Below are positions 24,321-31,880 of a DNA stretch of 40,873 bases, in pieces (positions within the stretch are counted from its first letter, which is position 1; each line of letters opens with the position of its first letter). The notes below the pieces were generated by a model. It did no database searches, was not told the origin of the DNA, and worked only from the letters and a program-made list of their open reading frames with translations. Position numbers and translations under genes: made by a program. Source of the stretch: Chromatiales bacterium (GTDB taxonomy: Bacteria > Pseudomonadota > Gammaproteobacteria > JAGRCI01); NCBI GenBank assembly GCA_020445565.1, contig JAGRGI010000025.1, forward strand, positions 1-40,873. The letters run 5' to 3'.

Positions 24321-24956
24321 ATGATAGCGGCAACACGCACACTGCTACTATGGCTGGTATTCGCCTTGGTATTCACAACGCCAGTCTGGGCGGATGACGA
24401 CGACTACCTGGAAGGCGCGCAGTATCAAGAACTGCCGCTTGCACCGGCCCCCTTGCAGGACGGCAGGGTCGAGGTGGTGGAGTTCTTCTTCTACGGCTGC
24501 CCCCATTGCCATTCCTTTGAGCCGTACCTGGAGGAATGGCTGAAGACGAATGCCGATAACGTGGCATTCACCCGCGTGCCGGCGATATTCAATGGCCGCT
24601 GGGAGGCCCTGGCCCGCGCCTATTACACAGCCGAAATACTGGGCGTGATGGACAAGATCCACACCCCCCTGTTCGACGCGATCCACAAAGACCACAAGAA
24701 CATTTTTGGTCAAGAGGCGATTCGTGAGTTCTTCGTGGCGCATGGCGTCAGCGCCGAGGATTTCGACAATACCTTCTCGTCATTTGCCGTGCACAACAAG
24801 ATTCGGCAGGCGCGCCAACTTCAGCAGCGCTATCGCATCCAGGGCGTCCCGACCATGGTGATCGGTGGCCATTATGTCACCAACGCCACCATGGCCGGCA
24901 GCCACACGGAAGCCGTCAAGGTTACTAATTATCTGATCAAGAAAGAAAAAGGCTGA
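24321..24956 (+). CDS. dsbA: Periplasmic thiol:disulfide interchange protein DsbA
   Basis: A 211-residue oxidoreductase that introduces disulfides into exported proteins. It has a signal peptide (MIAATRTLLLWLVFALVFTTPVWA), then a thioredoxin fold with active site CPHC in FFFYGCPHCHSFEPYL and the cis-proline in QGVPTMVIGG. A helical insert lies between them, as expected. The ATG at 24321 follows GGAGGAGCTCAAA directly, a strong site; an upstream ATG at 24288 has no signal-peptide logic. It is next to cytochrome c4 as in Pseudomonas. It probably also supports cytochrome and carbonic anhydrase-type thiol proteins, by inference only. Confidence 0.95.
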   Translation: MIAATRTLLLWLVFALVFTTPVWADDDDYLEGAQYQELPLAPAPLQDGRVEVVEFFFYGCPHCHSFEPYLEEWLKTNADNVAFTRVPAIFNGRWEALARAYYTAEILGVMDKIHTPLFDAIHKDHKNIFGQEAIREFFVAHGVSAEDFDNTFSSFAVHNKIRQARQLQQRYRIQGVPTMVIGGHYVTNATMAGSHTEAVKVTNYLIKKEKG

Positions 24957-25007
24957 ACCGGTCCACACCGGACGGTTCCCAACTGAAACTGCGGTAAGAG
25001 GCAGAAA

Positions 25008-25901
25008 ATGAGCCATCAAGACGACGTTTTTTTCCGTACATTCATCGCCGTTCTGGCGATCCTGGGTATTGCCGCCATCGGTTTTTATACCGTGGCCCAG
25101 ATGGTAACCGGGGACACCGGCGCCAACCCCGAATATGACCAGCACGTTCAGAATGCCGTCAACGAACGCATCAAACCCATGGGTTCGGTGGTACTGGTTG
25201 GTGAGGATGATCCGGCGGCCGCCGCGGCACCGGCAGCCCCCGCTGCACCGAAGTCCGCCGACGAAATCGTCAGCACCGCCTGCGCCGCCTGCCACACCTC
25301 CGGCGCCCTCGGTGCCCCGAAGATTGGCGACAAGGCCGCTTGGGAAGGCCGCATGGCCAATGGTATCGATGGCCTTCTGAAGGTGGCGATTGCCGGCAAG
25401 GGCGGAATGCCCCCTCGTGGCGGTGCTCAGGTCAGCGATGCCGAGCTGCGTTCCGCCATCGAAAAGATGCTCAAGGACAGCGGTATCGCCGTAGCCGCGG
25501 CTGCCGCACCCGCCAAGTCCGAGCCCGCCGCGACCGCTCAGCCGGCCGCCGCACCAGCGCCAACTCCCGCCGCCCCTCAGCCTAAGGCCCCGGAGACCCC
25601 CGCCGCGGTCGCCACGGTCACCGGCACGCCTGACGCACCCGCCCCGGACGTGCGCAACCTGACCCAAGGCAAGAAACTCTATTCCCAGACCTGCGCCGCC
25701 TGCCACGCCAGCGGTATTGCCGGCGCCCCCAAGGTAGGCGACCAGGCCGCCTGGGCCGGGCGTATCTCACAGGGTATGGACGCACTCTACGAGGCTGCAC
25801 TGAAAGGCAAGGGCGCCATGCCTCCCAAGGGTGGCGCCGCCCACCTGGGCGATAATGAGATCAAGGACATCGTTGCCTACATGGCGGACAGCAGCAAGTA
25901 A
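25008..25901 (+). CDS. Membrane-anchored diheme cytochrome c5-like protein
   Basis: A 297-residue protein with one N-terminal uncleaved helix (about 10-32, FFRTFIAVLAILGIAAIGFY). Two cytochrome c5-type domains, each with CAACH (about residues 91-95 and 227-231), are separated by an Ala/Pro-rich linker of about 60 residues. Each domain ends with a KGGMPPRGG or KGAMPPKGG segment that supplies the axial methionine. Two c5 domains in one membrane-tethered chain resemble the diheme c5 of Neisseria, which shuttles electrons from bc1 to oxidase. A perfect 12-bp hairpin follows the stop. rep converges on it, and Pseudomonas has a c5 gene near rep. Confidence 0.92.
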   Translation: MSHQDDVFFRTFIAVLAILGIAAIGFYTVAQMVTGDTGANPEYDQHVQNAVNERIKPMGSVVLVGEDDPAAAAAPAAPAAPKSADEIVSTACAACHTSGALGAPKIGDKAAWEGRMANGIDGLLKVAIAGKGGMPPRGGAQVSDAELRSAIEKMLKDSGIAVAAAAAPAKSEPAATAQPAAAPAPTPAAPQPKAPETPAAVATVTGTPDAPAPDVRNLTQGKKLYSQTCAACHASGIAGAPKVGDQAAWAGRISQGMDALYEAALKGKGAMPPKGGAAHLGDNEIKDIVAYMADSSK

Positions 25902-25910
25902 GCTGAATCG

Positions 25911-25938
25911 GGTCCCCCGTCCGCTCGGACGGGGGACC
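25911..25938. terminator. Perfect 12-bp hairpin between convergent genes
   Basis: GGTCCCCCGTCC (25911-25922) and GGACGGGGGACC (25927-25938) pair around a GCTC loop. It lies between the ends of the cytochrome c5-like gene and rep. No T-run occurs on either side. It probably acts as a bidirectional transcript end. Confidence 0.55.
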
Positions 25939-25948
25939 TTGCACTCCC

Positions 25949-27964
25949 CTAAGGGCCTGAAAGCAGGTCCTTCAGGTTGGCCAGATGGGCCTGTCCCCGC
26001 TCCCGCCGAATCTCTTGGTCTTCGCTACCCTTTTCCCCTTCCCAAATCAGATCATCCTCCGGCAGCTCGGCGATGAATCGGCTGGGTTCGCAGACAACCT
26101 TTTCGCCGAAACGCCGACGGTTCCTCGCCAGGGTCAGGGTCAATCCGCGTCGGGCGCGGGTGATACCGACGTAGGCCAGCCGGCGCTCCTCTTCCACGGC
26201 GCCGCTCTCCAGGCTGGCGTGATGGGGAAGCAACTCTTCCTCCACGCCGACCAGAAAGACATGGGGAAACTCCAAACCCTTGGCGGCATGCAGGGTCATC
26301 AGTTGCACCCGGTCGCCGGCCTCTTCCTCCTGATTGCGCTCCAGAATGTCCATCAGTGAAAGATGTCCCACCGCCCTCGCCAGATCACCGTCGGCCTGCT
26401 CATTCAGCGCCCGCCCCAACCACTCGTAGAGTTCCTCCACATACTCGAGGCGACGCTCCGCCGCCTTGGGGGTCTTGCAGTTCTCATACACCCAATCTTC
26501 ATATCCGGCTTCGTTCAGGGCACGGCGCGCGGCGGTCAGAGGGTCGTCGGCGCGGGCAGCGGCTTCGGAATGGCTCGCAAACCATTGGCTGAAATCGCGC
26601 AACCGCTTGAGAGCGCGGGCACTCAAGCGGTTCTCCAGCCCCAGTTCCAGGCTGGCCCGAAACAGGCTGGCACGGCGCTCGGCGGCATAGTCGGCGAGTT
26701 TTTCCAGGGTATTCGGCCCGATCTCGCGGCGCGGGGTGTTGATGATGCGCAGGAAGGCGCTGTCGTCATCGGCATTGACCAGCAAGCGCAGATACGCCAT
26801 CACGTCCTTGATCTCGCTGCGGTCGAAAAAGCTCTGCCCGCCGCTGAGAAAATAGGGGACGGACTGCTCGCGCAGGGCCTTCTCGAAGGGTCTGGCCTGG
26901 TGGTTGCCGCGATAGAGAATGGCGTAATCACCGAGTTCGGTCTTGTTGACGAAGCGATGGTGAAGGATTTCCGAGACTACGCGGCGCGCCTCGTGCTCCT
27001 CATTGCGGCAGGCCAGCACGCGAATCGGATCGCCAGGACCCAGCTCGCTCCAGAGCCGTTTTTCGTATACATGGGGGTTGTTGGCGATCAGTCGGTTCGC
27101 CGCGGCCAGGACCCGCCCCACGGACCGGTAGTTCTGCTCCAGCTTGATCACCTCCAGGTTGGGGAAATCTTCCGCCAACCGGGTCAGATTCTCCGGTTTC
27201 GCGCCGCGCCAGGCATAGATGCTCTGGTCATCGTCGCCGACCACGGTCAGACCATTGCGTTCACCGACCAGCAGCCTGACCAGCAGGTATTGGGCCTCGT
27301 TGGTGTCCTGGTATTCGTCCACCAACAGGTATCGGATCTGAGAACGCCAACGCTCCAGCACATCGGAGTGCTCGCTGAACAAATTCACCGGGAGCAGGAT
27401 AAGGTCGTCGAAGTCCACCGCATTGCAGGCGCGCAGACGACGTTGATAGGCTTCGTAGTAAGCCGCGTCCGTGGCGCCGAGTTCGTCTTCGGCGGCGGCC
27501 GCCGCCTGCATCGGCGATACCAGGGCATTCTTCCAGGCGGAGATCTGCCAGATCACGCGATTCACGTCGCTGTCCTCCAGCAGTTTCTCGCGTCGCATCA
27601 GTTCTCGCACAATCCCCTGGGCATCACTGGCATCGAGAATGGAAAAACCGTTGCGCAGGCCGACGTGCTTCTGCTCGCGGCGCAGCAGCCGCAGGCCGAG
27701 ATTGTGGAAGGTGGACACGTTCAGTCCCCGCCCTTCCCCAGGGTGCAGCAGCGAACCTACCCTGGCCTTCATCTCTCTTGCCGCCTTGTTGGTGAAGGTC
27801 ACCGCCGCAATAGAGCGCGGCGACAGGGCCCTTTCACGAATCAGATAGACGATCTTTTGGGTAATGACACGGGTCTTGCCACTGCCCGCACCGGCCAGGA
27901 CCAGTAAGGGACTGCTCACGTGGCGAACGGCGGCGGATTGGCGTGGATTGAGTTTGTCAGACAC
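25949..27964 (-). CDS. rep: ATP-dependent DNA helicase Rep
   Basis: A 671-residue superfamily 1A 3'-5' helicase that restarts and clears replication forks. Motifs: Q-motif LNPRQSAAV, Walker A LAGAGSGKTRVI, Ia FTNKAAREMKAR, II VDEYQDTNEAQ, III VVGDDDQSIYAWRGA, IV EQNYRS, V LMTLHAAKGLEFPHVF, VI YVGITRAR. The GTG at 27964 is preferred: it gives VSDKLNPRQSAAV, matching Rep N-termini, and a length near the 673 residues of E. coli Rep. The longer ATG start at 28030 adds a Pro-rich non-homologous lead. Rep rather than UvrD is indicated by length and by PLLVLAGAGSGKTRVIT. Confidence 0.93.
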   Translation of the reverse strand: MSDKLNPRQSAAVRHVSSPLLVLAGAGSGKTRVITQKIVYLIRERALSPRSIAAVTFTNKAAREMKARVGSLLHPGEGRGLNVSTFHNLGLRLLRREQKHVGLRNGFSILDASDAQGIVRELMRREKLLEDSDVNRVIWQISAWKNALVSPMQAAAAAEDELGATDAAYYEAYQRRLRACNAVDFDDLILLPVNLFSEHSDVLERWRSQIRYLLVDEYQDTNEAQYLLVRLLVGERNGLTVVGDDDQSIYAWRGAKPENLTRLAEDFPNLEVIKLEQNYRSVGRVLAAANRLIANNPHVYEKRLWSELGPGDPIRVLACRNEEHEARRVVSEILHHRFVNKTELGDYAILYRGNHQARPFEKALREQSVPYFLSGGQSFFDRSEIKDVMAYLRLLVNADDDSAFLRIINTPRREIGPNTLEKLADYAAERRASLFRASLELGLENRLSARALKRLRDFSQWFASHSEAAARADDPLTAARRALNEAGYEDWVYENCKTPKAAERRLEYVEELYEWLGRALNEQADGDLARAVGHLSLMDILERNQEEEAGDRVQLMTLHAAKGLEFPHVFLVGVEEELLPHHASLESGAVEEERRLAYVGITRARRGLTLTLARNRRRFGEKVVCEPSRFIAELPEDDLIWEGEKGSEDQEIRRERGQAHLANLKDLLSGP

Positions 27965-28108
27965 TGAGGGCGTGCTTGGCGGTCTCGGGGCGCCGATTAT
28001 ACCCGCACCGCGGTACCGGCGTAGTGGCACAGGTATGTTGCGCTAGCCTTGCAGCCCGAATGGATAGATGTTACTGAATCACAAGTTCGACCGAGCGGAG
28101 TCTTGTCC

Positions 28109-28702
28109 ATGCGTCTCCTAGCCCTGCTACTCACTCTCACCTGGGTACTTTCCGCCTGCACGGTAGCCGGCGGCTCCCCCACCACCCGGTTCTATTCGCT
28201 GGAACCCGCCGGCAGTGAGGGGACGATGACCGTAGGCGTCAATTCCCTGGCCATTGGCCTGGGACCGGTTACGCTGCCAGACCTCCTCGATCGCCCGCAG
28301 ATCATTACCCACAACGGCGCGCATGAGGTTGAGTTGGCGGAATTTCACCGCTGGGCGGGCGATCTGAAAGGGGACATAACACGCCACCTCGCTCTGCGCC
28401 TGCGCGAGGAGCTGGGCACCGACAATATCAGCCTCTACCCCTGGCCCAGGCAGCGCAAGCTCGATTATGAGGTACGGGTCGACATCCTGCGCTTCAGCGG
28501 GGCCCTAGGCAGCACGGTCAGACTCATAGGACACTGGAGCCTGTTGGACGCCAGCGGCAAAGAGGAACGGCTGTTCAAGGGCTTCGACCTGAGGGGGGAG
28601 GCAGAGGGGACGGACTATACCGCCCAGGTCAAGGCACTGAGCGGCCTGATTCGCTCCCTGGCCGGGAACATCGCCGAGGCGATACGAACGCAGAAGCCTT
28701 AA
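28109..28702 (+). CDS. PqiC-like (DUF330/ABC transport auxiliary) lipoprotein
   Basis: A 197-residue outer-membrane lipoprotein. Signal peptide with lipobox LSAC at about residues 13-16 (WVLSACTVAG). The domain opens with TRFYSLEP and GLGPVTLPDLLDRPQIITHNG, which is the PqiC/YmbA pattern (FYxL then IGPVxLPxYLDRPQIV). PqiC works with MCE-domain proteins in lipid transport between the membranes, but no MCE gene is present nearby, so this is a stand-alone member. The ATG at 28109 begins the signal peptide; the longer reading to 28049 does not. Its stop overlaps the end of the convergent dioxygenase gene. Confidence 0.85.
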   Translation: MRLLALLLTLTWVLSACTVAGGSPTTRFYSLEPAGSEGTMTVGVNSLAIGLGPVTLPDLLDRPQIITHNGAHEVELAEFHRWAGDLKGDITRHLALRLREELGTDNISLYPWPRQRKLDYEVRVDILRFSGALGSTVRLIGHWSLLDASGKEERLFKGFDLRGEAEGTDYTAQVKALSGLIRSLAGNIAEAIRTQKP

Positions 28703-29373
28703 ACCTCAGACCACATCCTCACCAAGTTATTGTAGACATGATTGATGCGGGCGGTATCCGCATCGTCGGGCTGTTTGTCCAGTAGCGATTCGCGCGCCAG
28801 GTCCAACTCGAAGAGCAGCTCGCGTCGTGCCGGATCGCGCACCATACTTTGCGCCCAGGTGACGGCGACAATGCGCTGACCACGGCTGACGGGGGCAACC
28901 TGGTGCAGACTGGAGGCGGGGTAGACGACGGCATCGCCAGCCGCCAGCTTGACGCGGTGTTCGCCGTAGGGCGTACGCACCACCAACTCTCCCCCTTCGT
29001 AGTCGTCCGGTCCATTCAGAAACACCGTGGTGGCAACATCACAGCGATACTGCCCGCCCACAGGGCCCATTACCGGATCATCGACATGATCCCCATAAGT
29101 CATACCCGGCACGTAGCGGGCATAGAAAGGGGTGGCCACCCGAAAGGGCAGGGCCGCCTTCTGGTACTCGCCTCGCTGTAGCAGGCGATTCATCACGATC
29201 TGGTTGAGATCGTTCAGAACGGCGCTATCGCGATCCAGCTCCAGGTTTTGCTTTACCCGCCGTGCCGCCTTGCCGGCGGACAACACACCGTTCACGAAGG
29301 CCGCTCCGTCGAGCAACTCGTGGACACGGGCCAGTTCTTGGGCGTTCAATACGCCATGAATTTCCAGCAGCAT
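28699..29373 (-). CDS. Fe(II)/2-oxoglutarate-dependent dioxygenase, PiuC/YbiX (PKHX hydroxylase) type
   Basis: A 224-residue cytosolic dioxygenase. Metal ligands are visible as His and Asp in YGDHVDDP and a distal His in SSLHQVAPV, with Arg in SRGQRIVAVTW binding 2-oxoglutarate. The N-terminus (MLLEIHGVLNAQELARVHELL) and FYARYVPGMTYGDH are typical of the PiuC/YbiX family, usually 225-227 residues and often linked to iron-siderophore receptor genes. No receptor gene is nearby here. It is convergent with the PqiC-like gene, with the two stop codons overlapping. Substrate unknown. Confidence 0.9.
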   Translation of the reverse strand: MLLEIHGVLNAQELARVHELLDGAAFVNGVLSAGKAARRVKQNLELDRDSAVLNDLNQIVMNRLLQRGEYQKAALPFRVATPFYARYVPGMTYGDHVDDPVMGPVGGQYRCDVATTVFLNGPDDYEGGELVVRTPYGEHRVKLAAGDAVVYPASSLHQVAPVSRGQRIVAVTWAQSMVRDPARRELLFELDLARESLLDKQPDDADTARINHVYNNLVRMWSEV

Positions 29374-29544
29374 TGGTTCGATTCCAGGTCAATCAGTGAA
29401 GTCTGATAGACTATCGTTCGCTCGAAGTAACCGTCACGCACTAAAATTGCACACACAGCTGCGGTACGGGAAACCGATTCCGCAGGCAGACAGTTACCGC
29501 TTGGATTCATCGGATTTGCCCGATATTACCCGCGAGGCCCACAG

Positions 29545-30135
29545 ATGAACTTGACCCTCGTCGTTGAAGATACGGCCTACGAACTCAATGTACCGGAATC
29601 CATCGTTCAAGGGGCGACGGACTTTTTCGCCAAACTGGATGCCGATATGGACCAGGGCTGGATGGTGGGACGTACCTGGGTTCAGCAACCAGGCACCGTG
29701 GAACGGTGTCAGGTGGTGGCCGACAAGCTGCTTACCGCCATGGAAACCGAGAATAACAAGCTGGGAATGATGATGGCGGCCTATCTCCTGCACAAGATGC
29801 CTGGCGTCAACCGGGTCGATGTGGACGTGCAGGGAGAGTTGCAAAATACCCAGTTCACCGTATCGGAGCCGATGGCGGATACTGCTCCCCCGCCAGAGGC
29901 CACTCCGGCGATCGCATCAAAACCGATTCATTCGCGCCTGGATGCCATCGAACAGGCTGGCCGAGAGGTTTCCAAGGTCTACAAGAAGGGCCGCGCCTGG
30001 AGTTTCGCGCTTTACGATGCCGCCACACAGCGCTGGAACGAGATGCCGGCCGTAAAAACCGAAGACGAAGCGAACAGGCTGCGCATGCAAACCTACGAGG
30101 ATCGCCTCCAGGAACTGCTGAGCAAAGCCCGTTAG
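29545..30135 (+). CDS. Hypothetical protein, unrecognised
   Basis: A 196-residue soluble protein without signal peptide or membrane helix. Residues 1-95 look like a folded alpha/beta unit (MNLTLVVEDTAYELNVPESIV; KLGMMMAAYLLHKMPGVNRVDVDVQG). A Pro/Ala linker (about 113-130) is followed by a helical C-terminal part (RLDAIEQAGREVSKVYKKGR; EDEANRLRMQTYEDRLQELL). I recognise no family. The ATG at 29545 follows GCGAGG. The next gene starts seven bases after its stop, so they form a pair. It lies between housekeeping genes and the carboxysome cluster. No function is proposed. Confidence 0.72.
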   Translation: MNLTLVVEDTAYELNVPESIVQGATDFFAKLDADMDQGWMVGRTWVQQPGTVERCQVVADKLLTAMETENNKLGMMMAAYLLHKMPGVNRVDVDVQGELQNTQFTVSEPMADTAPPPEATPAIASKPIHSRLDAIEQAGREVSKVYKKGRAWSFALYDAATQRWNEMPAVKTEDEANRLRMQTYEDRLQELLSKAR

Positions 30136-30142
30136 CGCGGTC

Positions 30143-30493
30143 ATGGCCGATCTCTTCAGCGTCACCGCCCCCCTCTACATCCGCTCGCCTCAGGGGCGCA
30201 AACACATCATCGCAGAGCTTTTCCCCCACCCAAAGGGGTTGGTGTATTTCCAACCCTGGTGGCATCAGAGCAAGCCGGGAGATTCGATACACGTAATCGA
30301 GGGGGAAATTCGCGGCGAGGGTCCCTGGCGTATCGGCGACTACCTCATCAATGTACTCGGCTGCCAGGGCAGCGATCCGGATCTGGCCAATGAATACAGC
30401 GAATGGCAGAGCTATCTGGGTCAGGCTGGCGACGCCTATCCACCCGAGGGCCTGATTCGCGCCATTGCCCGCAAACTGGGCGCGTCAACCTAG
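30143..30493 (+). CDS. Hypothetical protein, unrecognised
   Basis: A 116-residue soluble protein, rich in aromatic residues (LVYFQPWWHQSK; GPWRIGDYLINVLG). No signal peptide or membrane segment. It looks like a compact beta-rich domain with a helical end (PEGLIRAIARKLG). It starts seven bases after the preceding unknown gene and is probably cotranscribed. I do not recognise a family. The 374-base untranslated region of the RbcS-like gene follows on the same strand. Confidence 0.7.
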   Translation: MADLFSVTAPLYIRSPQGRKHIIAELFPHPKGLVYFQPWWHQSKPGDSIHVIEGEIRGEGPWRIGDYLINVLGCQGSDPDLANEYSEWQSYLGQAGDAYPPEGLIRAIARKLGAST

Positions 30494-30867
30494 AGGATAC
30501 TGAACCGGCATTGGTAAACCTCCCGAATAACATAGATTACTATCTATATTAACAATCAAAAATATCGCATTTCCTTAATAGTCAGCTCCGTATATAAAGG
30601 AGCAGTGAAAACGCCCAACATCACTGCTGCTTTGACATCGCTGCATGGTCGATCCCAGGAATTGACCATAGCGGTCGGAGTCTGCCACAGACAGTGATTG
30701 ACTAGACTCGATAGGTTCCAAGATAACCCATTGATCATAGACAGTTAGCTGTTGAAAAAAGGGCGATCTTCGATTTCCGGTTAGCGCTCTGTCTCGATAA
30801 CCTGCAAGCATGGATCGGCGCCCCTGCCGATCAACCAGACTGAAGCTGGCGTGCAGGAGAATCGAAG
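30494..30867 (+). promoter_or_regulatory. Long structured gap upstream of the RbcS-like gene
   Basis: 374 bases with no credible gene. The first 110 are AT-rich, contain a palindrome ATAGAT-TACT-ATCTAT (30532-30547) and a TATATAAA at 30591, and probably carry the promoter (no convincing -35). Downstream are an 8-bp inverted repeat AGCAGTGA/TCACTGCT (arms 30600-30607 and 30620-30627), overlapping stems GAGTCT/AGACTC and GTCTG/CAGAC (about 30678-30709), and the nested initiation-region structure at 30766-30869. Short minus-strand reading frames here look random. Confidence 0.6.
30532..30547. promoter_or_regulatory. 16-bp palindrome in AT-rich DNA, operator-like
   Basis: ATAGAT and ATCTAT are perfect inverted arms around TACT. 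The site lies about 45 bases upstream of a TATATAAA (30591-30598) that could be the -10 of the RbcS-like transcript, an activator-like distance. A LysR-type protein such as the CbbR encoded nearby is a possible binder, but this is a guess. Confidence 0.35.
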
Positions 30868-30869
30868 AT
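30766..30869 (+). ncRNA. Candidate cis-regulatory RNA (riboswitch/thermometer-like) of the RbcS-like gene
   Basis: Nested pairings are visible. The outer helix ATCTTCGATT (30766-30775) pairs perfectly with AATCGAAGAT (30860-30869), which includes the first two bases of the AUG. Inside, P1 CCTGCA (30801-30806) / TGCAGG (30852-30857) covers part of the Shine-Dalgarno AGGAG (30855-30859). P1 encloses P2 GATCGGC/GCCGATC (30813-30832, loop GCCCCT) and P3 CCAG/CTGG (30835-30849), making a three-way junction. GGTTA (30779-30783) / TAACC (30798-30802) competes with P1. All canonical helices fit together except that one. It resembles a translational control element; no known riboswitch class is recognised. 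Confidence 0.5.
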
Positions 30870-31185
30870 GAGCGCAAATCAACAGAGCGATCGCAGCCGA
30901 AGTGCTTCGGCAGCGGAAAAACGAGCCACGATGCAAATCGGTGAATGCCTTCGAAAGGGCTGCGTGATCTGTATCGAGCACTCCCCCAGCATGGGGCCTC
31001 GTTTCAGCCCCTGGGAAATCTGGGGCAAGCCGAGCTGCTACAACGGTGACAAGCAAAAGATTTTCGCGGCAATCGACAACTGTCGTGAGACCCACGCGGA
31101 TCACCATATACGCCTGAACATCGAAGACTTCAGTTTCAAGAGCCGGTTCACCGTGACGGTGCACGATCCGGTACGACCAAGTTGA
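30868..31185 (+). CDS. Stand-alone RuBisCO small-subunit-like protein
   Basis: A 105-residue protein. After a polar 20-residue lead it follows the RbcS fold order: QIGECLRKGCVICIEHS (helix and strand as in QIxYALxQGWxxxIEY), SPWEIWGKPS (as in YWxMWKLPFF), AAIDNCRETHADHHIRLN (as in [17 protein letters not shown]) and FTVTVHDP (as in FVVYRP). The true cbbS at the right edge shares CR....DHHIRL and the W..W pattern but differs elsewhere. The usual N-terminal 20 residues of CbbS are missing. Cysteines at 27, 32, 35, 57 and 72 include a CxxC. It lies 62 bases before csoS1D. Start set by GCAGGAG. It could be a RuBisCO-binding linker or condensation factor like the CcmM small-subunit-like domains. 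Confidence 0.72.
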   Translation: MSANQQSDRSRSASAAEKRATMQIGECLRKGCVICIEHSPSMGPRFSPWEIWGKPSCYNGDKQKIFAAIDNCRETHADHHIRLNIEDFSFKSRFTVTVHDPVRPS

Positions 31186-31247
31186 GCGCCTGGGGGTGAG
31201 GCATTCGCTCCCAGGCGCTGCGACACGACGCAGAGCCAGAGACGCGG

Positions 31248-31862
31248 ATGATTTCACTCAGAACCTACGTCTACATAGACTCGCTGCAGCCGCAGCTCGC
31301 CGAATACATGGCGACGGTGTCCCAGGGATTTCTACCGATCCCCGGGGACGCCTGTTTGTGGATCGAGGTGGAGCCGGGCATGGCGGTGCACCGCCTCACC
31401 GACATCGCACTTAAAGCGACACGCGTCCATCTGGCGCAGCAGGTGGTGGAGCGCGCCTATGGCTCTATGGTGATTCACCAGCGCGATCAAAGCGACGTAC
31501 GTGAGGCAGGCCGCCTGCTGCTCAACCGTATGAACGCAACCCAGGATGACCGCCAATCCTGCCGCATTGCCTGGAAAGAAATCATCCGAGGCATGACCCC
31601 CGACCATACCGTGCTCATCAACCGGCAGGACCGTCGCGGATCGATGATCCTGCCCGGACAGAGCATGTTCATCCTTGAGACGGAACCCGCCGGCTATATC
31701 GTGTATGCCGCCAATCAGGCGGAAAAGGCTGCCAACATCACACTGATTGATGTGCGCGCGGTCGGCGCCTATGGCCGACTGACGCTGGCCGGTCGCGAAG
31801 GCGACGTGGACGAAGCCGCAGCGGCAGCCATCGCCGCCATAGAGAATCCCTCCGGGACCTGA
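31248..31862 (+). CDS. csoS1D: Carboxysome shell protein CsoS1D (tandem-BMC pseudohexamer)
   Basis: A 204-residue protein with two BMC domains in one chain, forming trimers that stack into a gated shell pore. Recognisable conserved stretches: [61 protein letters not shown] and [21 protein letters not shown]. These match CsoS1D from alpha-carboxysome organisms as I remember them. The cyanobacterial protein is somewhat longer at the N-terminus. It sits between the RbcS-like gene and the Nudix gene on the plus strand, opposite to the main cso operon. Large metabolites such as RuBP and 3-PGA are thought to pass its pore. Confidence 0.92.
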   Translation: MISLRTYVYIDSLQPQLAEYMATVSQGFLPIPGDACLWIEVEPGMAVHRLTDIALKATRVHLAQQVVERAYGSMVIHQRDQSDVREAGRLLLNRMNATQDDRQSCRIAWKEIIRGMTPDHTVLINRQDRRGSMILPGQSMFILETEPAGYIVYAANQAEKAANITLIDVRAVGAYGRLTLAGREGDVDEAAAAAIAAIENPSGT

Positions 31863-31880
31863 GCCAGGGGAATAGAGACC

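Noticed and set aside
26363-27907. 514-codon frame antisense to rep
   Set aside because: Shadow of the helicase gene, which shows every SF1 motif.
30556-31257. Minus-strand frames in and beyond the gap before the RbcS-like gene
   Set aside because: No ribosome site or protein-like pattern, and they run into well-supported plus-strand genes.
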